From CAZTCJ01 sp964612085 (GTDB lineage Bacteria > Pseudomonadota > Alphaproteobacteria > JAJFIK01): a stretch of DNA of 36,258 nucleotides. Shown here in pieces: positions 24,061-31,616 of this stretch. The translations under genes and the position numbers were made by a program. The stretch is from positions 1 to 36,258 of the forward strand of contig CAZTCJ010000034.1 in assembly GCA_964612085.1 (NCBI GenBank). The letters run 5' to 3'. Under the pieces are notes generated by a model, which was not told where the DNA came from, did not search any database, and worked only from the letters and a program-made list of their open reading frames with translations. Within the stretch, counting starts at the first letter, position 1. Each line of letters opens with the position of its first letter.

Positions 24061-24713
24061 GGCATCGCCTTGACGCCCGTCTGGTAATCCGCCGTGTCCA
24101 GATCATCGAGATCGTCGTCGAAATCGTCGTCTTCAACGATATTGCCGTTGGGCTGGCTGGCCTCGCGGTGATTGTCGGCGCGGCCGTTATGGGACCGGCT
24201 GATTTCGTCCGCGATGTCCTGCAGCTCGATGAACGTGTCCGCCTGGCGGCGCAGCTCGTCGGCGAGCATGGGCGGCTGGGACTTGACGGTGGAGACGACG
24301 GAAATGCGCTTGCCCTTGCGCTGGACAGCCTCCACCAGGCGGCGGAAATCGCCGTCCCCGGAGAACAGGACCACATGGTCCACATTGTCCACCATTTCCA
24401 TCATGTCGACGGCCAGCTCGATATCCATATTGCCCTTGATCTTCCGGCGGCCCTGGGCGTCGGTAAATTCCTTGGTGGGCTTGGTGACGAGCGTGTAGCC
24501 GTTGTAATCGAGCCAATCGACCAGCGGGCGGATCGGCGAATATTCCTGATCTTCAACCAGGGCTGTATAGTAAAACGCGCGTACAAGCGTGCCTTTTTCG
24601 CGGAAAACATCTAAGAGGCGCTTGTAATCGATATCGAAATTCAAAGCTCTGGCGGCGGCGTAAAGATTGGATCCGTCAATGAAGAGGGCAACTCTCTCGT
24701 GTTTGTAGAACAT
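24057..24713 (-). CDS. NYN-domain (LabA/DUF88-like) protein
   Basis: 218 residues. A PIN-like NYN nuclease domain is plain: VALFIDGSNLYAA with the first catalytic aspartate, GNMDIELAVDMME, and VVLFSGDGDFRRLVEAVQRKGKRISVVS with the last. NYN proteins are thought to process RNA. The C-terminus (from about residue 180) is low-complexity and acidic (VEDDDFDDDLDDLDTAD), likely disordered. It is coupled by a 4-base overlap to the UDG gene. This gene commonly neighbours folK/rpoZ in alphaproteobacteria. Confidence 0.9.
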   Translation of the reverse strand: MFYKHERVALFIDGSNLYAAARALNFDIDYKRLLDVFREKGTLVRAFYYTALVEDQEYSPIRPLVDWLDYNGYTLVTKPTKEFTDAQGRRKIKGNMDIELAVDMMEMVDNVDHVVLFSGDGDFRRLVEAVQRKGKRISVVSTVKSQPPMLADELRRQADTFIELQDIADEISRSHNGRADNHREASQPNGNIVEDDDFDDDLDDLDTADYQTGVKAMP

Positions 24714-25068
24714 GTGTACCTTCTAATCCTTTGAGTAGAGGCTCGGGTTGGAGGGGCCGGAAGCAAAAATATCCAGCTAAAATAACCGTTTTTGAAGCAA
24801 TGAAGCAGAGCCTCAGCGGTAATGCATCACTCTGAGTTTTGAAAACGGCGAAAATCAGCCCTATCGGCTGGAATTACATGACAATATCCTTAATCGAATA
24901 CCTACCCTCTGAAATATGTGCTTTCGTTCATTATGTGTTTCAAGTTGTGTTCGAAAAGAAACAATTTGGTCATGAAGCGCGGCCCCGTGGGCCTTTTTGG
25001 CGGGACCGCTTTACGGATCCGCTCGGTATTCCTTTAGCGTACCGCCCTTTGCGTAAGCGGACTATGAA
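24714..25068. other. Divergent 355-base AT-richer intergenic region (NYN / folK)
   Basis: The region is lower in GC than the rest of the window. It holds an inverted repeat GAGGCTC (24738-24744) / GAGCCTC (24808-24814), a small hairpin CAGCC-ctatc-GGCTG, and a terminator-like hairpin at 24981-24998. A 77-codon forward frame (24839-25072) lacks a ribosome site and motifs, so I do not call a protein. It could hold a small RNA or a regulated leader. Confidence 0.55.
24981..24998 (+). terminator. Terminator-like hairpin in the folK leader
   Basis: GGCCC-cgt-GGGCC is followed at once by TTTTT on the forward strand. It lies 70 bases before the folK start, with no forward protein gene upstream. It would end a short transcript started in the intergenic region or act as an attenuator. 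The stem is only five base pairs but fully GC. Confidence 0.5.
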
Positions 25069-25623
25069 ATGATTCTTATTGCTTTCGGCTCCAATCTGCC
25101 TGGGCCCGGCGGCTCACCCGCTCAGATCGTGCGCAGCGCGATCGACACTCTGGACCGGGACGCAGGCCCTGTAACCGCCCGGTCTCGTCTTTACGCGTCG
25201 CCGGCGGTGCCGGTGTCGGATCAGCCTGATTTCATCAATGCGGTTGCCGGTCTTGAAACGGACTTGCAGCCGCACACGCTGATGGCCCTGCTTCACGATA
25301 TCGAGGCCCGATTCGGCCGCACCCGGCATGTGCGCTGGGAAGCCCGTCTGCTCGATCTCGATCTTATCGATTACCGACAGTTTGTCACCTGCGGCATCGA
25401 TGCCGTGCAGGCAGGGCGAAGCGGGGCGCCCCAGGCAGGCGAGGTGGCGCGTCCGGAGCCGCTGGCGCTGCCCCATCCCAGGGCCCATGAACGGGCCTTC
25501 GTCTTGAAACCGATTGCCGAGATCGCGCCCGACTGGCGCCATCCGCTCCTGAACCGGACCGCCGCGGACCTGCTCGCAGACGTGGCTGATGCCCAATCCT
25601 GTCAGCCGCTTGACGGGCTTTAA
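25069..25623 (+). CDS. folK: 2-amino-4-hydroxy-6-hydroxymethyldihydropteridine diphosphokinase
   Basis: 184 residues. HPPK signatures: AFGSNL at the N-terminus, SRLYASPAVPVSDQPDFINAVAGLET, HDIEARFGRTR and RWEARLLDLDLIDY, ending with LPHPRAHERAFVLKPIAEIAPDWRHP. It transfers pyrophosphate from ATP to the pterin in folate synthesis. An insertion rich in Gly/Ala/Gln (about residues 112-136) replaces the usual short loop. The ribosome site before the ATG at 25069 is weak. rpoZ follows after 108 bases with its own promoter. Confidence 0.93.
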   Translation: MILIAFGSNLPGPGGSPAQIVRSAIDTLDRDAGPVTARSRLYASPAVPVSDQPDFINAVAGLETDLQPHTLMALLHDIEARFGRTRHVRWEARLLDLDLIDYRQFVTCGIDAVQAGRSGAPQAGEVARPEPLALPHPRAHERAFVLKPIAEIAPDWRHPLLNRTAADLLADVADAQSCQPLDGL

Positions 25624-25657
25624 GGTAAGAAAGCTGACATCTTGTTCTCTTCAGCGC

Positions 25658-25686
25658 TTGTCAACCCTTCATAGGGTGAGTATGTC
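25658..25686 (+). promoter_or_regulatory. Predicted rpoZ promoter
   Basis: TTGTCA (25658-25663), a 17-base spacer and TATGTC (25681-25686) lie 46 bases before the rpoZ start. The spacer holds the dyad ACCCT-tcat-AGGGT, where a regulator could bind. Sequence match only. Confidence 0.4.
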
Positions 25687-25731
25687 CTAAAACTTAATCG
25701 AAATTTTCGAGTATGAGTGGAGGGTGCCCTT

Positions 25732-26124
25732 ATGGCCCGTGTGACCGTCGAAGATTGTGTCGACAAAGTTGAAAACCGGTTCGAACTGGTGCTGCTGGCC
25801 GCCCAGCGCGCGCGCGCCGTTTCGGCTGGCGAACCGCTGACCATCGACCGGGACAACGATAAGAACCCGGTGGTGGCCTTGCGCGAGATCGCTGAGCGCA
25901 CGGTCGAAGTGGATACCCTGCGCGAGGATCTGACCCACAGCCTGCAGCGCCATGTGGAAGTGGACGAGCCGGAAGAGGAATCGGTCCCGCAACTGGCGGC
26001 GACCCCCGATCAGCCGGAAGCCGTCGCCATGACCGAGGAACAGTATTTGAAGGCCATGCAAGCGGACACCCAGTCCCGTGCGGAAGCCGCCAGCAACGCT
26101 GAACGCGAGAACGCCGATATCTGA
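25732..26124 (+). CDS. rpoZ: DNA-directed RNA polymerase omega subunit
   Basis: 130 residues. The conserved N-terminal core ARVTVEDCVDKVENRFELVLLAAQRARAVSAG and NPVVALREIAERTV are omega. A C-terminal extension rich in Glu/Gln/Ala follows, as in many alphaproteobacteria. The ATG at 25732 is fixed by GGAGGG seven bases upstream. Omega supports polymerase assembly and contributes a ppGpp-binding site; the gene directly downstream makes ppGpp. Its last 47 bases overlap the GTG-started rsh gene in another frame. Confidence 0.95.
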   Translation: MARVTVEDCVDKVENRFELVLLAAQRARAVSAGEPLTIDRDNDKNPVVALREIAERTVEVDTLREDLTHSLQRHVEVDEPEEESVPQLAATPDQPEAVAMTEEQYLKAMQADTQSRAEAASNAERENADI

Positions 26125-28396
26125 GACCGCGCCAGAGACCTCTGCACCCATCAAAGCGCCGTCCGGACCGAAGCCGGACGCAGCGCCCCCTGCTCTTACA
26201 CCTGAAGAAGCCAGCGCCGCCGCCGCGCGCGGCGTCATCCGCCAGTACGAATTGGTGGAACGGGTCACCGCCTATGATCCGGATGCCGATGAAGGGCTCT
26301 TGAACCGGGCTTACGTCTATGCGGTCAAGGCCCACGGCACCCAGACCCGGGCCTCGGGCGATCCTTACTTCTCCCATCCCGTGGAAGTGGCGGGCATCCT
26401 GACCGATCTCAAGCTCGATGACCGGACCATCGCGACCGCGCTGCTGCACGACACCATCGAGGATACCGGCGCCACGCGGGAGGAAATCTCCGACATGTTC
26501 GGTGAGGACATCGCCGAGCTGGTCGACGGCGTCACCAAGCTTTCCAAGCTCGAGCAGATGCCCGAGCGGGAGAAGCAGGCCGAGAACTTCCGCAAGCTGC
26601 TGATCGCCATGGCGCGCGATATCCGTGTGCTGCTCGTCAAGCTGGCCGACCGTCTGCACAATATGCGGACCCTGCATTTCATCAAATCCGACGACAAGCG
26701 CCGGCGCATCGCCCAGGAGACCATGGAGATCTATGCGCCGCTTGCGGGCATGATCGGCATGCAGGATATCCGGGACGAGCTGGAAGACCTGGCCTTCATG
26801 CATCTCAATCCGGCGGCGCGGGATTCCATCCTGAAACGGCTTGAATATCTGCAAGCCGGATCGGGCGACGTCATCGACCGGATCACGGCGGCCTTGAACA
26901 AGGCGCTCAAGGACCACAAGGTCGAGGCAACCGTCTATGGCCGGACGAAAAGGCCGTATTCGATCTGGCGGAAGATGGAACGTCAGCAGATTTCCTTCGA
27001 GCAGTTGTCGGATATTTTCGCCTTCCGGATCGTGGTTTCGACCATTCCCGACTGCTACCGGGCGCTTGGCGCGTTCCATGCGCGCTGGTCCTTCGTGCCC
27101 GGACGGTTCAAGGATTTCGTTTCCACGCCCAAGCGCAACGACTACCGCTCCATCCATACGACCGTGATCGGCCCGGAAAAGCAGCGCGTCGAGATCCAGA
27201 TCCGAACGGGCGATATGGAAGCCGTGGCCGAACGCGGTGTCGCGGCCCATTGGAGCTACAAATACAGCGAAAAAGGCCGGGCCGAGGATAGCCGGGCCTT
27301 CCACGCCTTGCGCGAACTCGTCGATATGATCGAGCATGGGGCGGGTGCGGAAGAGCTGATGGAGAACACCAAGCTCGAGATGTTCTTCGACCAGGTGTTC
27401 TGCTTCACGCCCAAGGGGCGGCTCATCGGCCTGCCGCGCGGCGCGACGCCGGTGGATTTCGCCTATGCGGTGCATACGGAGCTTGGCGAGACCTGTGTCG
27501 GCGCCAAGATCAACGGCTATCACCGGCCGTTGCGCACACAGCTTGAAAACGGCGACATGGTGGAAATCATCCGCTCCGAGGCGCAGACGCCCCATCCGGA
27601 ATGGGAGAATTTCGTCATCACCGGCAAGGCGCGCTCTTCTATCCGGCGCTTCGTGCGCCAGGCGGAGCGGGACCAGTTCATCAAGCTGGGCCGGGCGATC
27701 ACGGGTCGGGTCTTCGCCGCCCACCGGGTGGAGTTTTCCGACAAGGCCGTCGAGAGCGCCCTGAAACGTCTGAAACATGCGAAGGTCGAAGAGGTGTTCG
27801 AGGCCGTTGGCAGCGGCGATCTGACGCCCGAGACGGTGTTGACCGCCGTTTACACCGGGATCGATCTCGATGCGGAGACGGAAGACGGCCGCTCCAAGAC
27901 CCGCAAAAAAGCGCCCGAGAAAAAATCCGACACCGGATCGACGCCGATCCCGATCAAGGGGCTGGTGCCGGGTCTGGCCGTGCATCTGGGCCAATGCTGC
28001 CATCCGCTGCCCGGCGACCGAATCGTCGGAATCATGAGCGCGGGCGAAGGCGTCATGATCCACACCATCGATTGCGAGACTTTGAGTGACTATCACGAAG
28101 CGCCCGAGCGCTGGCTCGATCTGGCCTGGACGCCGGAAGACGCCGAGGGCGGGCATGTGCCCGTGGGCCGCCTGACCGTCCTGCTCACCCATACGGCGGG
28201 TGCTTTGGGCGCGCTCTCCACTATCCTGGCCGATCATGGCGCCAATATCAGCAATCTGAAGATCACCGACCGCAATCCGCTTTTCTTCGAGATCCTGCTC
28301 GATGTGGAAGTGGAAGACGTCAAGCATCTGACGCAAATCATGGCCGCGCTCAGGGCCTCGAAGCTCGTGGAGTCCGTGGAGCGCGCCCGGGGATAA
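26078..28396 (+). CDS. rsh: Bifunctional (p)ppGpp synthetase/hydrolase (Rel/Spo homologue)
   Basis: 772 residues. The hydrolase HD domain shows FSHPVEVAG, LLHDTIEDT and DRLHNMRT. The synthetase has GRTKRPYSIWRKM, FRIVV and GRFKDFVSTPKRNDYRSIHTT; RFKD is the RXKD motif of bifunctional enzymes. TGS (VFCFTPKGRLIGLP...), a CCHPLPGDRIVGI segment and a C-terminal ACT domain follow. The only usable start upstream of the conserved IRQYELVERV is a GTG at 26078 with a poor ribosome site. This adds about 55 Pro/Ala-rich residues and a 47-base overlap with rpoZ. As the only homologue in view it is probably the stringent-response enzyme. Confidence 0.93.
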   Translation: MRKPPATLNARTPISETAPETSAPIKAPSGPKPDAAPPALTPEEASAAAARGVIRQYELVERVTAYDPDADEGLLNRAYVYAVKAHGTQTRASGDPYFSHPVEVAGILTDLKLDDRTIATALLHDTIEDTGATREEISDMFGEDIAELVDGVTKLSKLEQMPEREKQAENFRKLLIAMARDIRVLLVKLADRLHNMRTLHFIKSDDKRRRIAQETMEIYAPLAGMIGMQDIRDELEDLAFMHLNPAARDSILKRLEYLQAGSGDVIDRITAALNKALKDHKVEATVYGRTKRPYSIWRKMERQQISFEQLSDIFAFRIVVSTIPDCYRALGAFHARWSFVPGRFKDFVSTPKRNDYRSIHTTVIGPEKQRVEIQIRTGDMEAVAERGVAAHWSYKYSEKGRAEDSRAFHALRELVDMIEHGAGAEELMENTKLEMFFDQVFCFTPKGRLIGLPRGATPVDFAYAVHTELGETCVGAKINGYHRPLRTQLENGDMVEIIRSEAQTPHPEWENFVITGKARSSIRRFVRQAERDQFIKLGRAITGRVFAAHRVEFSDKAVESALKRLKHAKVEEVFEAVGSGDLTPETVLTAVYTGIDLDAETEDGRSKTRKKAPEKKSDTGSTPIPIKGLVPGLAVHLGQCCHPLPGDRIVGIMSAGEGVMIHTIDCETLSDYHEAPERWLDLAWTPEDAEGGHVPVGRLTVLLTHTAGALGALSTILADHGANISNLKITDRNPLFFEILLDVEVEDVKHLTQIMAALRASKLVESVERARG

Positions 28397-28417
28397 CCGC
28401 TTCAAGGGGACGAACTC

Positions 28418-29005
28418 ATGACACCGGATGCCGTTCTCACCGAATTCCGGGAGGCCGGAGCCTTGCTCGAAGGCCATTTCATTCTGTCATCCGGTCTGCA
28501 CAGCCCGGTCTTTTTGCAAAAGGCCCTTGTGTTTCAGGATCCGCAGCGGACGGAACGTCTGTGCAGGGCCTTGGCCGAGCGCCTGCGCGAGTTCACAGAT
28601 GAGAGAATCGATCTGGTCGTCTCGCCGGCCGTCGGCGGCATCATTCCGGGGTATGAAACCGCCCGCGCCCTGGGCGTTGACGCTATCTACACCGAGCGGG
28701 AAGACGGACGGTTCCAGTTGCGCCGGGGCTTCGAGATCCCGGACGGCGCGCGTGTCGTCATGGTGGAAGACATCGTGACCACGGGCAAATCGTCGCGCGA
28801 ATGTCTGGAGTCCATTCAAGATACAGGCGCTGAAATTATCGCGGGCGCTTGCCTGATCGACCGGTCCGGCGGCACGGCGGAGATCGGCGTGCCCTTGATT
28901 TCGCTCGCTACCGTCTCATTTCCCACTTATGAAGCGGATGCGCTGCCGCCGGATCTTGCCGCCTTGCCGGCGGTCAAACCGGGCAGCCGGCATCTTTCCC
29001 AGTAG
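28418..29005 (+). CDS. pyrE: Orotate phosphoribosyltransferase
   Basis: 195 residues. The PRPP-binding signature VVMVEDIVTTGKSS lies near residue 115, and FILSSGLHSPVFLQK and SPAVGGIIPGYETAR are the family's orotate and loop regions. It forms OMP from orotate and PRPP in de novo pyrimidine synthesis. AAGGGG is eight bases before the ATG, 21 bases after rsh, so co-transcription is likely. Confidence 0.95.
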   Translation: MTPDAVLTEFREAGALLEGHFILSSGLHSPVFLQKALVFQDPQRTERLCRALAERLREFTDERIDLVVSPAVGGIIPGYETARALGVDAIYTEREDGRFQLRRGFEIPDGARVVMVEDIVTTGKSSRECLESIQDTGAEIIAGACLIDRSGGTAEIGVPLISLATVSFPTYEADALPPDLAALPAVKPGSRHLSQ

Positions 29006-29026
29006 AGTGAAGCGGATAGGGCGGTC

Positions 29027-29791
29027 ATGACACGGATGGACTTAACGGAGCGGTTGCGGTTGGGCGTGAATATCGATCACGTGGCGACCGTGCGCAATGC
29101 TCGGGGCAGTCCGTATCCGGAAACGGTGCGCGCGGCGCTGGCGGCGGCGGCGGGCGGGGCCGATGGCATCACGGCGCATCTGCGCGAAGACCGCCGTCAT
29201 ATCCGCGACGAAGACATCTACGCCCTGAAAAGCGAAAGCGCGCTGCCGCTCAATCTGGAAATGGCGGCAACGGACGAGATGCGCGCCATCGCGCTCGATG
29301 TGCGGCCCCATGCCTGCTGCCTGGTGCCGGAAAAGCGGGCGGAGCTGACCACCGAAGGCGGTCTCGACGTGGCGGGGCAGCACAACATCCTGGCCCCATT
29401 CGTCCGGGAGCTGAGGGATGCGGGCATCCGCGTCTCCCTGTTCGTCGAGCCGGATGCGCGCCAGCTCGAAGCCTCTCAAAGCATCGGCGCGCAGATGGTC
29501 GAACTTCATACGGGTCCTTATTGCGATGCGGTGATCGAAGGCGATGAAGACAAGGCTTCGCGGGATCTGGAGCGGCTGCGGGAAGGCGCCGCGCGCGCTC
29601 ACGGGCTGGGCCTTGAGGTCCATGCGGGCCATGGCATCACCTTCGAGACGGTCGGCCCCATCGCGGCGATCCCTGAACTGAAGGAATTGAATATCGGCCA
29701 TTTCCTCGTGGCCGAGGCGCTGTTCACCGGCCTGGAAGGCGCGGTCGCGGAAATGCGCAGGCTGATGGATGAAGCGCGGAGCGGCGCATGA
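29027..29791 (+). CDS. pdxJ: Pyridoxine 5'-phosphate synthase
   Basis: 254 residues. GVNIDHVATVRNARG is the PdxJ signature; further family segments are GGADGITAHLREDRRHI, LPLNLEMAAT, VEPDARQLEAS and VHAGHGITFETVGPI. It condenses 1-deoxyxylulose 5-phosphate with 3-amino-2-oxopropyl phosphate in vitamin B6 synthesis. The stop shares ATGA with the acpS start, so the two genes are coupled, an arrangement also known elsewhere in Proteobacteria. Confidence 0.96.
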   Translation: MTRMDLTERLRLGVNIDHVATVRNARGSPYPETVRAALAAAAGGADGITAHLREDRRHIRDEDIYALKSESALPLNLEMAATDEMRAIALDVRPHACCLVPEKRAELTTEGGLDVAGQHNILAPFVRELRDAGIRVSLFVEPDARQLEASQSIGAQMVELHTGPYCDAVIEGDEDKASRDLERLREGAARAHGLGLEVHAGHGITFETVGPIAAIPELKELNIGHFLVAEALFTGLEGAVAEMRRLMDEARSGA

Positions 29792-30198
29792 TCCTTGGCC
29801 TTGGCAACGACATGATCGACATCAGGCGGATCGAGAAGACGTTGGCCCGCTTCGGCGAGCGCTTCGAACTGCGGGTCTTCACCGAGATCGAACAGGCCAA
29901 GGCCCGCCGCCGGGCGGTTCAGGCGCCCACTTACGCCAAGCGCTTCGCCGCCAAGGAAGCCTGTTCGAAGGCGCTGGGCACGGGCTTTGCCCAAGGGGTC
30001 TATATGAAGGATATCGGCGTGGTGAACGAGCGTTCGGGCCGGCCGACCCTGCATCTGACCGGCGGCGCGGCCACACGGCTTGCCGCCATGGTGCCGCCGG
30101 GCATGACGCCGCAGATTCATCTGACCATGACCGACGACTATCCCTGGGCGCAGGCCATCGTCATCATCTCGGCCATTCCGGGCCAGACGCCGCTTTAA
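29788..30198 (+). CDS. acpS: Holo-[acyl-carrier-protein] synthase
   Basis: 136 residues. MILGLGNDMIDIRRIE carries the Mg-binding aspartate, and RFAAKEACSKALGTG the catalytic glutamate-lysine helix. It moves 4'-phosphopantetheine from CoA to apo-ACP. Translation is coupled to pdxJ by a 4-base overlap (ATGA). The intergenic region to lepB is 590 bases, so the run pdxJ-acpS probably ends here. Confidence 0.95.
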   Translation: MILGLGNDMIDIRRIEKTLARFGERFELRVFTEIEQAKARRRAVQAPTYAKRFAAKEACSKALGTGFAQGVYMKDIGVVNERSGRPTLHLTGGAATRLAAMVPPGMTPQIHLTMTDDYPWAQAIVIISAIPGQTPL

Positions 30199-30231
30199 GG
30201 GAAATCTGTCACCGCGCAGGGATGGGGGATC

Positions 30232-30333
30232 TCAAGGATCGCCGTTGCCCTTGCCGCGCAATACAAAGCCCGCAGTCACGATCAAGGCCCCGAGCAAAAT
30301 CAAGACAGACAGAAGAGTGGTCGAATCCAACAC
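30232..30333 (-). CDS. Single-pass membrane microprotein, 33 residues
   Basis: The reverse-strand frame starts with GTG at 30333, with GAGG ten bases upstream; a TTG is the second codon. The product (VLDSTTLLSVLILLGALIVT, then AGFVLRGKGNGDP) has a single strongly hydrophobic stretch and a short basic tail. I recognise no family. It is antisense to the acpS-lepB direction and lacks a visible terminator. Confidence rests on the hydrophobic pattern and start site only. Confidence 0.4.
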   Translation of the reverse strand: MLDSTTLLSVLILLGALIVTAGFVLRGKGNGDP

Positions 30334-30498
30334 GATACGCGTTCCTCAGCCCCAGACGCGATCCTTGTGAAAACGGCAGACCAGCCCCAAGTCAGATGGG
30401 ATATCGCTTTATCGTCGGCATGCCGGCCGCAGGATCGAGAGTTTTTCGGGCGCGTGCCCGCAGGAAAGACGGAACGCCGATCGAGTGTTTAAAACAGG

Positions 30499-30561
30499 CA
30501 CCCAGGCGTTCCGGCCGGTGGCGTTTTGCCACCGGTGCCAGGAATAGGATACCTGGGCCGT
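30499..30561 (+). other. Structured segment upstream of lepB
   Basis: The inner stem CCGGTGGC/GCCACCGG (30515-30522 / 30528-30535, loop GTTTT) is perfect. CCCAGG (30501-30506) pairs with CCTGGG (30552-30557), and GGCACC/GGTGCC provides an alternative pairing. It could be the acpS terminator without a T-tract, or part of a small RNA; no known RNA family matched by eye. Confidence 0.4.
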
Positions 30562-30673
30562 GCTGTATAGTCCCCAAAGTGGGAAAGAGGATGTCGTGAA
30601 CACGGGCGCCTGAGATCTTTTCTGTCGTTTTTTCATCTCCGGCAACCGCTTGAAAGGCGCTTTTGGACTACCC

Positions 30674-30700
30674 TTGACGCGCTGGTTAGCGGCATACTAC
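30674..30700 (+). promoter_or_regulatory. Predicted lepB promoter
   Basis: TTGACG (30674-30679) with a 15-base spacer, or CTTGAC with 16, precedes TACTAC (30695-30700). That leaves a leader of about 80 bases to the lepB ATG. The spacer is slightly short, so this is tentative. Confidence 0.35.
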
Positions 30701-30789
30701 GTGCTAAGTTTGAAATAACGTGTTGGATCCGCCAGGATCCCCAAATCCATTAGGTTCCTTTGAGTGGGGTCGGAAAGGGCGAGGTCTCA

Positions 30790-31569
30790 ATGTCGGTTCA
30801 GGAAGCGCGGGACGAGCAGACGGCGAAAAATGTGCCGTCAACGGGCAACGCGATCTGGGAAAATGTGAAGACCATCGGCGTTGCGTTGCTCATCGCCCTG
30901 GTGATCCGCGCCTTTTTCTTCCAGCCCTTCAACATCCCCTCAGGTTCCATGAAGAACACGCTGCTGGTCGGCGATTATCTCTTCGTGTCGAAATATGCCT
31001 ACGGCTACAGCCGCCATTCGCTGCCCTTCAGCCCGCCTCTGTTCGAGGGCCGGGTGCTCGGATCGGCGCCGGAGCGGGGCGATATCGCGGTCTTCAAGCT
31101 GCCGCGCGACGGGCGTACCGATTACATCAAACGGGTGGTCGGCCTGCCGGGCGACCAGATTCAGATGCGCGAGGGCGCGCTTTTCATCAATGGCGAGGCC
31201 GTTGAGCGCAGCCGCATCGATGATTTCGTCGAGACCGATTCTTACGGCAATGTGCGCCGGATCGCGCGCTACCGGGAAATTCTGCCCAATGGGGTGAGCT
31301 ATGACACGCTGGACGAGACGCCCAACGGGCGCGGCGACAACACGCCGGTCTTCACCGTGCCAGCCGGCCATTACTTCATGATGGGCGACAACCGGGACAA
31401 TTCCTCCGACAGCCGCGAGCCCATGGGTGTCGGTTTCGTTCCGGCCGAGAATCTGGTGGGCCGGGCCGAGCTTCTGTTCTTCTCCACCAACAGCACGGCA
31501 GCGTTCTGGGAAGTCTGGAAATGGCCTCAGGCGATCCGCTGGGCCCGTCTCTTCCAGGGCGTGGAGTGA
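30790..31569 (+). CDS. lepB: Signal peptidase I
   Basis: 259 residues. A membrane segment (TIGVALLIALVIRAFFF) precedes PFNIPSGSM with catalytic Ser53; Lys114 in DYIKRVVGLPGD is the general base, and GDNRDNSSDSR is the late conserved box. It removes signal peptides from exported proteins at the inner membrane. The ATG at 30790 has GAGG five bases upstream and is preferred over a TTG at 30760. It begins the run lepB-rnc-era. Confidence 0.96.
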   Translation: MSVQEARDEQTAKNVPSTGNAIWENVKTIGVALLIALVIRAFFFQPFNIPSGSMKNTLLVGDYLFVSKYAYGYSRHSLPFSPPLFEGRVLGSAPERGDIAVFKLPRDGRTDYIKRVVGLPGDQIQMREGALFINGEAVERSRIDDFVETDSYGNVRRIARYREILPNGVSYDTLDETPNGRGDNTPVFTVPAGHYFMMGDNRDNSSDSREPMGVGFVPAENLVGRAELLFFSTNSTAAFWEVWKWPQAIRWARLFQGVE

Positions 31570-31616
31570 TTCCTTTGCCGTCTGCCGGGACTGTTGTCTC
31601 CGGCTGGTTCTGACTG

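Larger units (their letters stand above)
30199..30789. other. 590-base acpS-lepB gap with microprotein and structured segment
   Basis: It holds a reverse-strand microprotein gene (30232-30333) and a cluster of inverted repeats at 30499-30561. The cluster has an outer stem CCCAGG/CCTGGG and an inner hairpin CCGGTGGC-gtttt-GCCACCGG (30515-30535). A promoter-like sequence lies at 30674-30700. The forward and reverse frames across 30390-30650 look non-coding. Confidence 0.6.

Noticed and set aside
24839..25072. 77-codon forward frame before folK
   Set aside because: No ribosome site, and it runs through the terminator-like hairpin; more likely an RNA or leader region.
25730..28477. Very long reverse-strand open frame opposite rpoZ, rsh and pyrE
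   Set aside because: High-GC antisense shadow; the forward strand encodes complete, motif-rich core proteins, and the antisense product has no recognisable motif.
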